Origin: Bacillota bacterium
GTDB lineage: Bacteria > Bacillota > Clostridia > Tissierellales > Gottschalkiaceae
Assembly: GCA_023420895.1 (NCBI GenBank)
Contig: JAEZUY010000024.1
Coordinates: 1-26,124, forward strand
DNA: 26,124 bases
Reading direction: 5' to 3'
This document shows positions 17,092 to 22,666 of the stretch, piece after piece (within the stretch, counting starts at the first letter, position 1; each line of letters starts with the position of its first letter). The position numbers and the translations under genes were made by a program. The notes beneath the pieces were generated by a model. It was not told where the DNA came from and did no database searches. It saw nothing but the letters and a program-made list of their open reading frames with translations.

Positions 17092-17506
17092 CTTTCAACC
17101 ATTCCTTTCTGTATTTTTTCAGCATATATATCAGCTCTTCTTTTTCATCTTCATTCCATACTGAAAAGAGCGAATTTATCATCTTTTCATTTTCAGGGAA
17201 GACTTCTTCAATTTTTTCTCTGCCTAAATCTGTAAGAGAGAGTATCTGAAATCTTCTGTCAGAAGGATTCTCGTGTTTTTCTATGAATCCGTGCTTTTCC
17301 AGATTTTTTATTATAACCGGAAGATTTCCGGGACTCATCAGAATCTTCTCTTTAATCACTTTAGAAGTCAGATCTCCTTTATGATAGAGAATTTCCAGAA
17401 CAGCGAACTGTCCTTTAGTGAGATTGTGTCTTCTGAAAAGTTCAACGCTCTTTCTCTCAATATGCAGCATAGTTCTGTTCAGAGCTATAAAAAGTTTTAA
17501 GTCTAT
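17084..17506 (-). CDS. MarR family regulator of the pirin operon, apparent ATA start
   Basis: The winged-helix MarR core is clear: helix-turn-helix around LTSKVIKEKILMSPGNLPVIIKNLEKHG and the wing ENPSDRRFQILSLTDLGREKI. The only ATG in the frame (17470) would give 128 residues but has no ribosome binding site and cuts off most of helix 1. The same frame continues 12 codons upstream as IDLKLFIALNRT, a normal MarR helix 1, to an ATA codon at 17506-17504. This lies exactly six bases after a perfect AGGAGG. No ATG, GTG or TTG occurs in this frame before the upstream stop near 17593. I place the start at the ATA (140 residues) with moderate confidence. The 3' end overlaps the pirin start. An 18-bp palindrome just upstream suggests autoregulation. 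Confidence 0.85.
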   Translation of the reverse strand: MDLKLFIALNRTMLHIERKSVELFRRHNLTKGQFAVLEILYHKGDLTSKVIKEKILMSPGNLPVIIKNLEKHGFIEKHENPSDRRFQILSLTDLGREKIEEVFPENEKMINSLFSVWNEDEKEELIYMLKKYRKEWLKDE

Positions 17507-17523
17507 TTGTTTCCTCCTGTAAT

Positions 17524-17541
17524 TAGAACTAATTAGTTCTA
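17524..17541. promoter_or_regulatory. 18-bp perfect palindrome, likely MarR operator
   Basis: TAGAACTAATTAGTTCTA is a perfect 18-bp palindrome, 6 bp before the AGGAGG of marR. It sits just downstream of the probable transcription start from the sigma-B-like box. The TAGTTCTA half-site style is typical of MarR operators. Confidence 0.7.
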
Positions 17542-17553
17542 CTATATCATAAT

Positions 17554-17578
17554 ATACCCTGTAAAGAAAGGTTAAAAC
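17554..17578 (-). promoter_or_regulatory. sigma-B-like promoter of marR-pirin
   Basis: On the minus strand GTTTTA, 13 bp and GGGTAT match the sigma-B consensus at 11 of 12 positions. The predicted start falls near 17546, directly before the MarR palindrome. That would let the repressor block transcription set by the stress sigma factor. An AT-rich stretch here could also hold a weak vegetative promoter. Confidence 0.5.
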
Positions 17579-17661
17579 ATTAAGAATGAATTATTAATTC
17601 TTAATTGTCAGAAAGAATATTGATATAAGCGGCATATTTTTCAGCATCTTCAATGAGCTTT

Positions 17662-18234
17662 CTAATTATTGCTGTATTTCTCCCAAATCTCTTCAGCTAA
17701 ATCATACATGCCGAGAGCTTCCTTGTTTCGCAGTCTCTTCGCATCGAGTCCGTTTTTTCCGAGTCTGAATCTGTCCAGAGCGTCGGCATCTTTAAACGCT
17801 TTATAGAGAAGAACAGTCCTTTCATTAAGACTTGGATTTTCTTTTATTTTTTCTACTCCGAGTTCATCATTTCTGTCGTGGTATTTCATGATTGCATATA
17901 CTTCAGGTCTGAAATTCAGTCCGTTTTCTTCACAATATTCTTTATAGTATTCTGCAGCTCTCTTTCCATGTCCGGTGTCATATTTGTCGCTGAATCTTCT
18001 AGTGTCGTGAAATACTGCACAGAGAGCCAGAATTTCTGTTTCATCTTCTGAAAGATTCAGTTTTTCAGCTAGAATAAGGCTGTAGATGAGAACTCTTATG
18101 CAGTGTTCAACTGTATGGAGCCTGCTGTCTTTCATATAGAAATTTACTCTGTTTTCCAGCCAGTCAGTCCACTTTAAAGCATTTTTCTTTACAGATTTCA
18201 CTTCGGGAAGTGAAAGCACAGTTTCTAAATTCAT
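17662..18234 (-). CDS. HD-domain phosphohydrolase, possibly C-terminally frameshifted
   Basis: The 190-residue soluble protein has the HD metal-binding pattern: H44 (HTVEHC), H76-D77 (VFHD) and D149 or D151 (KDADALDRFR), with further H119 and D120 (KYHD). HD proteins hydrolyse nucleotide or other phosphoesters; the substrate is unknown. The start follows GGAGGT by 7 bp. After the stop, a different frame reads on for 23 codons as AIIRKLIEDAEKYAAYINIL and ends at 17601. This is a good amphipathic helix that could be the original C-terminus, lost through a one-base change near EKYSNN. A terminator separates it from the upstream gcvT-like gene, so its promoter is not obvious. Confidence 0.8.
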   Translation of the reverse strand: MNLETVLSLPEVKSVKKNALKWTDWLENRVNFYMKDSRLHTVEHCIRVLIYSLILAEKLNLSEDETEILALCAVFHDTRRFSDKYDTGHGKRAAEYYKEYCEENGLNFRPEVYAIMKYHDRNDELGVEKIKENPSLNERTVLLYKAFKDADALDRFRLGKNGLDAKRLRNKEALGMYDLAEEIWEKYSNN

Positions 18235-18260
18235 ATATTTACCTCCAAATACTGTATGTA

Positions 18261-18286
18261 AAAAGACCCGGCTTCCCGGGTCTTTT
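18261..18286 (-). terminator. intrinsic terminator after the gcvT-like gene
   Basis: An 11-bp perfect stem (18261-18271 with 18276-18286) has a 4-base loop and A/T runs at both sides. It lies 18 bp after the stop of the gcvT-like gene and about 27 bp before the HD gene start. Confidence 0.9.
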
Positions 18287-18303
18287 CTGTATTTATAAAA
18301 ATA

Positions 18304-19317
18304 TTATCTGAGTCTTGTATCGTCCGGGTCGTAGAAGAATCTGCTTTCAAGTTCAGTTTCGTATTCTTTATCTCCGCAAACTGTAACTTTGTCTCCGGTT
18401 TCAGCTTTAGCATTGTCTACAAGTGCAAAGCCTATATTCTTTTCAAGTGTGAATCCGTAAGTATAAACTGTAACTTTTCCGATTTCTTCTCCGTCTTTTT
18501 TAACGGCTGCCCCGGGTTCAACTTCTGCATGATCCTCATCGAGCTTAAATCCTAGAAGTGATTTCTCAGGTCCTTTTTCTTTTACTTTTTCAAGGGCTTC
18601 TTTTCCTACGAAGTCTTTACTCCAGTCTATAGTCCATTCAAAACCGCCTTCTATAGGGTTTGTTCCTTTAAGGTCGCTTAGAAGAGTATATCCTTTTTCA
18701 CGAGGAAGGCTTGTCACGATAACGTCTGTAGTTATATTCATTATACCGTAATCTTTACCGCTTTCTTCAAGATTCTTTTCAACTAAATCTTTGTCTTCAG
18801 GACTGCAGTAAAGCTCATAGCCTATTTCTCCAGTATATCCGCTTCTTGCGATTTTGACAGGAGTATCTCCTATCGCATTATCTTCTATACTGAAGAACTT
18901 CATATCGTCCACTTTGTTTTTCAGGAAGTCATCAAGAACTTCTCTAGTTTTAGGACCCTGAACAGCGTACATAGTAGTTTTTGCCGTTCTGTCTTCATAC
19001 GATACGTCGTATCCTTCTTTGTACTTGTCGAGCCATGCGATAAGTTCTTTGATAAAAAGAGTCGATATCCAGAATTTGTCTTCTGAGAGTCTGAATATTA
19101 TGACATCATCCTGGATGATTCCGTCTTCATCAACCATAGTGGTATATTTTGCATCTCCGACTTTAGAGCTTCCGACTGCTCCTACGAATACCTTGTCTAA
19201 AAACTTTCCGGCATCCGGTCCTGTCACTTCGAGCAATTCGTGTGTAAAGTCGTAATATCCTACACTGTTTCTAACCGCTTCATGTTCTTTTCTTGCTTTT
19301 ACATCATCTTTCTTCAC
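18304..19317 (-). CDS. orphan GcvT-family folate-dependent aminomethyl/methyltransferase
   Basis: The start is GTG at 19317, seven bases after AGGAGGA (337 residues). The protein has the GcvT fold. VDEDGIIQDDVII (about 63-75) matches the folate-contacting NxxGGIxDD region. ARSGYTGEIGYELYC (about 159-173) is the family hallmark GYTGExGxE. PREKGY with NPIEGGFEWT matches the RxEaGxxLyG...PlEaGLgw stretch. The C-terminal GcvT_C barrel is present, with EIGKVT in place of the usual G-x-x-T/S. It is shorter than typical GcvT (about 360-370), and gcvH and gcvP are not in the window. It may be a folate-dependent demethylase of the DmdA/LigM/sarcosine type rather than the glycine-cleavage T protein. 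The exact substrate cannot be told. Confidence 0.8.
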   Translation of the reverse strand: MKKDDVKARKEHEAVRNSVGYYDFTHELLEVTGPDAGKFLDKVFVGAVGSSKVGDAKYTTMVDEDGIIQDDVIIFRLSEDKFWISTLFIKELIAWLDKYKEGYDVSYEDRTAKTTMYAVQGPKTREVLDDFLKNKVDDMKFFSIEDNAIGDTPVKIARSGYTGEIGYELYCSPEDKDLVEKNLEESGKDYGIMNITTDVIVTSLPREKGYTLLSDLKGTNPIEGGFEWTIDWSKDFVGKEALEKVKEKGPEKSLLGFKLDEDHAEVEPGAAVKKDGEEIGKVTVYTYGFTLEKNIGFALVDNAKAETGDKVTVCGDKEYETELESRFFYDPDDTRLR

Positions 19318-19436
19318 TTAAATCTCCTCCTTAGAAATTTGTGTTTCAGTGATTTACAAGCTACATGATCTGAGGTTAATAAATCCCGTAAAAATATTTC
19401 ATACCTCAAAATCCTCAGTTCAATAGTACTGTATGG

Positions 19437-19470
19437 ATTGTAAATATGAATTTTTCCATATTATTACAAT
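19437..19470. promoter_or_regulatory. imperfect inverted repeat in the gcvT-like leader
   Basis: ATTGTAAATATG and CATATTATTACAAT pair over 12 positions with a 2-base bulge and an 8-base loop. It lies just downstream of a weak GGGTAT promoter-like box (19472-19497, -35 four of six). It could be an operator or RNA hairpin. The leader shows no recognisable glycine or folate riboswitch. Confidence 0.35.
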
Positions 19471-19541
19471 GATACCCATTCGCGGTAAGAACTAATCGAA
19501 TATTTTTATATTTTTTGAAACGAATATCAAAATTTAAAATA

Positions 19542-20639
19542 TCACTCTGATTTGAGACTAATTAAAACGTATTCGCATTTTCCTTCAGTTCTTATCGGAA
19601 ATCCCCATCCGGCAGTTCCTGAAGACACTACTGCAGTGAATCCGTTCTTCTTGTACATTCCGTAATTCAGCCCTGTAATTTCATTTATAACTCCGACAGG
19701 GAATATCTGTCCGCCGTGAGTATGACCGGAAATCATTAGGTCAGCGCCTGCTCCGGCATTCTCTTCTGCATTTACAGGACGGTGATCTGCTACAATTGTA
19801 AACAGATTTCTATCAGCGCCATTAAGAAGCTCTTCGGCAGTCAGACGTGTAAAATCAGGAGTGAGGTCTTCTCTTCCTGCAAGGACTATATCATTGCCGA
19901 TTTTAGTCCAGCTGTCTTTTAATATATGGATTCCGTTTGAAAGAATAGTGTTCTCGAGTTCCTTTTCACTATAGGCTTTATTTTTAATATAATTCTGTCT
20001 GTCATGATTTCCAAATACGTAATAAGTTCCGTATCTGCTTTTCAGTTTTCCGAGTGTTTTAAAAATATCCTCCATAGATTTTTTAGAAGTTCCTTCTTCC
20101 ACGATATCTCCTGCAAGAACTACAAAGTCAGGTTTCAGAGAATTCATTTCAGCTATTTTATTTTCTAATATTTCAGGCTTCTGAATCGTTCCGGCATGTA
20201 TATCGGAAAGCAGAAGCAGACTGTAGCCGGAATTCAGCTTGTCAGACTCTACTGTGTATTCAGTTTTTACTATATGTCCCATATTCCAGTAGCCGTATAT
20301 CATGAAAACTGCAGTAAGAAATACCGGAATCAGACCGCTTCTGTAAAATATTCTTGTAGGCTGAAGCAGCATTTTCTCAGGATTTTTTCTTCTGTGTCTT
20401 CTGATGAAGAATGCTATGAGCTCAGTAAGAAGGAAGAAGACTATGAGATGGACTGCTATGAGCCCAACTATATTCCAGAATGACGAAAGAAAAAGGGTGA
20501 ATATTCCTAAACCGATACGCAGCAGCTTTATTTTTCGGGTATCAGTATCTATTCCGTATAATGACATCCATTTTCCGAACATCCAGTAAAGTCCTAAAAT
20601 TAGAACTAGGGTCATCAATATTGCAAAGATAAGAAACAT
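19542..20639 (-). CDS. membrane-anchored metallophosphoesterase (YkuE-like)
   Basis: The 365-residue protein has three to four N-terminal membrane segments (about 1-20, 42-76 and 101-118), then a calcineurin-type phosphoesterase domain. Metal ligands are plain: D146 and H148 (SDIHAG), D178 (AGDIVEE), N211-H212-D213 (GNHD), H286 (ADHRP) and H306/H308 (SGHTHGGQ). The domain should face outside, as in YkuE/YaeI-type proteins proposed to act on phospholipids or cell-wall intermediates. The substrate is not known here. The start follows GGGAGGT. It is divergent from the DUF3592 gene across a 275-bp AT-rich gap in which no small gene is seen. No clear terminator was found behind it. Confidence 0.88.
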   Translation of the reverse strand: MFLIFAILMTLVLILGLYWMFGKWMSLYGIDTDTRKIKLLRIGLGIFTLFLSSFWNIVGLIAVHLIVFFLLTELIAFFIRRHRRKNPEKMLLQPTRIFYRSGLIPVFLTAVFMIYGYWNMGHIVKTEYTVESDKLNSGYSLLLLSDIHAGTIQKPEILENKIAEMNSLKPDFVVLAGDIVEEGTSKKSMEDIFKTLGKLKSRYGTYYVFGNHDRQNYIKNKAYSEKELENTILSNGIHILKDSWTKIGNDIVLAGREDLTPDFTRLTAEELLNGADRNLFTIVADHRPVNAEENAGAGADLMISGHTHGGQIFPVGVINEITGLNYGMYKKNGFTAVVSSGTAGWGFPIRTEGKCEYVLISLKSE

Positions 20640-20833
20640 ACTGGTTTAAACCTCCCGTATTTTCAAAATTAAATTATAATTTATATTATATATTATAGTT
20701 TCCCTGAATTTTTGAATATAATCTTGATAAATCTATTCATATAAGGAGTAATTAAAGTCTTCTTCATTATAATAGTTTGATAATATATTATCTGCTGCTT
20801 AATTTGCATTGAGCTTAAAAAATAAAACAGCAT

Positions 20834-20850
20834 TTTACACAAACTTTACA
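20834..20850 (+). promoter_or_regulatory. PhoP-box-like direct repeat
   Basis: TTTACA occurs twice, separated by 5 bp (11-bp period), at 20834-20839 and 20845-20850. This matches the tandem TT(A/T)ACA pattern of Gram-positive PhoP boxes. A GGTAAAAT box lies 19 bp downstream. Phosphate control would suit the neighbouring polyphosphate genes, but only two repeats are present. Confidence 0.35.
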
Positions 20851-20914
20851 TTTGGACAGTGAAATTCAGGTAAAATTTTAAAAAGGAGTTTTTTGGGAGT
20901 GATTTCTAATGTGA

Positions 20915-21526
20915 ATGGAAAATTTTGAGTCAGGAATAATCTTGAGTTTTATGGATGCATTTTTCATTTTCTTTACTTTCTTCTGGGCGGCCGCTATGCT
21001 TATTCTGACTTATATATTCGGAATAAGACCTATAGGAAAAGAGAAGAGATGCACTGCGAAGACTAGAGGAAAAGTTATAAGACCGTCGAATATAAGATAC
21101 GGAGATATTCCAATCCCATTAGTTGAGTACTATGTCGGAAATAAGAGATATAAAGTGGCTGGACCGAAGTTTAAATCTGGAGCCGCTGTATCGATAAGTT
21201 CAACATTCGGAAATCCTGAAACTGAATTTGAGACTAATATTTCTGACAGAGAGAATCTGCCTGATAAGCTGACAGTAAAATCAAGAGGGAACAGTTTTAT
21301 GAGTATCAGGAAATCTCCTCTTATGGAGCTCTTTCCAGTTGGAAGTGAAGTCGATGTGCACTACAATCCCAGAAGACCGGGAGAAGCTTATGTTCACAGA
21401 TATGAGGGTCATTCGAAACCCATGACAGTAATGCTAATAGTGCTCACTGTTATCATGATGATTATATTTATATCGACAGTTTTTGTTGTTTTAGGAAAGA
21501 ATGTGCTGTTTTACTTTATGGCATAG
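20915..21526 (+). CDS. DUF3592-type two-helix membrane protein
   Basis: The 203-residue protein has a membrane helix at about 12-36, a beta-rich soluble centre and a second helix at about 167-195. The middle carries the DUF3592 signature: IPLVEYYVGNKRYKV (67-81) and VGSEVDVHYNPRRPGEAYV (142-160). Its function is unknown; such proteins are small membrane-associated OB/beta-type domains. The context is unusual. The only well-spaced codon for the GGGAG site (20895-20899) is an ATG at 20909, and it is followed at once by TGA and then by this ATG, all in the same frame. Translation would need weak direct entry or re-initiation. A Pho-box-like repeat lies upstream. Confidence 0.75.
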   Translation: MENFESGIILSFMDAFFIFFTFFWAAAMLILTYIFGIRPIGKEKRCTAKTRGKVIRPSNIRYGDIPIPLVEYYVGNKRYKVAGPKFKSGAAVSISSTFGNPETEFETNISDRENLPDKLTVKSRGNSFMSIRKSPLMELFPVGSEVDVHYNPRRPGEAYVHRYEGHSKPMTVMLIVLTVIMMIIFISTVFVVLGKNVLFYFMA

Positions 21527-21578
21527 AAAAGGATTTTTGAAAAGGTTTTTTGTATAAATCTTGAAACAAGCTTCTATA

Positions 21579-21621
21579 ATTTATTTAAATAAATATTTAA
21601 TGCAATTTTTATTTAAATAAA
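21579..21621 (+). promoter_or_regulatory. two AT palindromes before ppx
   Basis: A 16-bp perfect palindrome ATTTATTTAAATAAAT (21579-21594) and a 14-bp palindrome of the same core (21608-21621) are centred 28 bp apart. The first overlaps a TATAAT at 21575-21580. The second overlaps the -35 of the sigma-B-like box. Paired identical sites nearly three helical turns apart look like operator sites for a dimeric regulator. Confidence 0.45.
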
Positions 21622-21636
21622 TTTTAAAAGGGGTAT
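21611..21636 (+). promoter_or_regulatory. sigma-B-like promoter of ppx-ppk
   Basis: ATTTAA, 14 bp and GGGTAT match the sigma-B consensus at 11 of 12 positions. The same AAGGGG bases could instead be the ribosome binding site of a six-codon open frame (21641-21661, MNMNIA), so the two readings compete. A leader of about 130 bases would follow, holding a 7-bp hairpin (21679-21696) and a longer AT-rich inverted repeat near 21710-21741. Confidence 0.4.
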
Positions 21637-21772
21637 ATAAATGAATATGAATATCGCTTAAAATAGCGGGCGGCAAACAGACAGTTAACACTGTCTTAAT
21701 AATCACATAATACAGTTTTTATATAGAAAATATATACTGTAAATATATATTCCTATGGACGGAGGGGAAAAT

Positions 21773-22666
21773 ATGAATTACGGATTAGTAGATATCGGTT
21801 CCAACACTATTCGTTGTAACGTTTATCATATATTGGAAAACAAGGAGTTTGAACTTTTATTCAGCAAGAAATATACAGCTGGACTGGCAGCATATGTGGA
21901 AAGCGGAAGTCTTTCTAAAAAAGGAATTTCAAAGCTGCTGAGAATTCTTAAGGGAATCCGTCTTATGACGGACCAGGTAGACCTTGAGAAACTTTATGTA
22001 TTTGCCACAGCATCTCTGAGAGGAATAAATAACTCTGAAGAGGTACTGATGGAAGTCAAGGAAGAGACAGGAATTGAAATTGAACTGATAAGCCAGGAAG
22101 AAGAAGCGATTCTAGGTTTTCTGGGAATTCAGCATGCTACATCTGTAGAGAAAGGAGTATCCTGCGATATAGGGGGAGGTTCTACAGAAATTGTTTTATT
22201 TGACAGAGGTCTGGAGGAGAAAATTTTAAAGCTTGATCAGGGAAGTTTATCTTTATACCGCAGATTTGTGGATAAAATTCTTCCATCTAAAAAGGAAATC
22301 CATAAGATGAAAAGTTTCATTCGAGATAAATTGAGTAAATACGATTCCACACCTAAATTTAACACCCTTGTAGGAATCGGAGGTTCTGTCCGTGCAGCGA
22401 GAAATGTGATTATGGAGATTTACGGCACAAAAAAAGGAGAACCATTCAGTGTCAATATGGCAAAAGACTTATTAGACAGAATTGAAGAAAAGAATCGTGA
22501 AACGATTTCGATGCTTCTGAAAGTCAGTCCGGACAGAATTCACACCTTTACTCCAGGATTGATTATTCTTTTAGAACTCTGCCGCCACTTTAAAGTAAAA
22601 GAAGTGAAAGTTTGCGATAACAGTATTCGGGAAGGATATCTAATTAAAAGATTGGGGGAATTATAA
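21773..22666 (+). CDS. ppx: exopolyphosphatase (Ppx/GppA family)
   Basis: The start is ATG 21773, seven bases after GGAGGGG; an ATG at 21755 lies upstream of that site and is rejected. The 297-residue product is the two-lobed ASKHA domain of Ppx/GppA. VDIGSNTIR (6-14) is the first phosphate loop. FATASLRGI follows near residue 78. DIGGGSTEIV (about 136-145) is the second loop, with the catalytic glutamate E112 region (SQEEEAILGF) before it, and VGIGGSVRAA gives the adenosine-side motif. The extra C-terminal HD-like domain of long E. coli Ppx is absent, as in many short Ppx proteins. It releases phosphate from polyphosphate or hydrolyses pppGpp. Its stop overlaps the ppk start by one base (TAATG). 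Confidence 0.92.
   Translation: MNYGLVDIGSNTIRCNVYHILENKEFELLFSKKYTAGLAAYVESGSLSKKGISKLLRILKGIRLMTDQVDLEKLYVFATASLRGINNSEEVLMEVKEETGIEIELISQEEEAILGFLGIQHATSVEKGVSCDIGGGSTEIVLFDRGLEEKILKLDQGSLSLYRRFVDKILPSKKEIHKMKSFIRDKLSKYDSTPKFNTLVGIGGSVRAARNVIMEIYGTKKGEPFSVNMAKDLLDRIEEKNRETISMLLKVSPDRIHTFTPGLIILLELCRHFKVKEVKVCDNSIREGYLIKRLGEL

Noticed and set aside
19318..19541. Glycine or folate riboswitch before the gcvT-like gene
   Set aside because: No tandem aptamer pattern or conserved core was found; only an AT-rich inverted repeat and short arms are visible.
21755..21772. ATG upstream of ppx
   Set aside because: It precedes the GGAGGGG site; the ATG at 21773 has ideal spacing and matches the family N-terminus.
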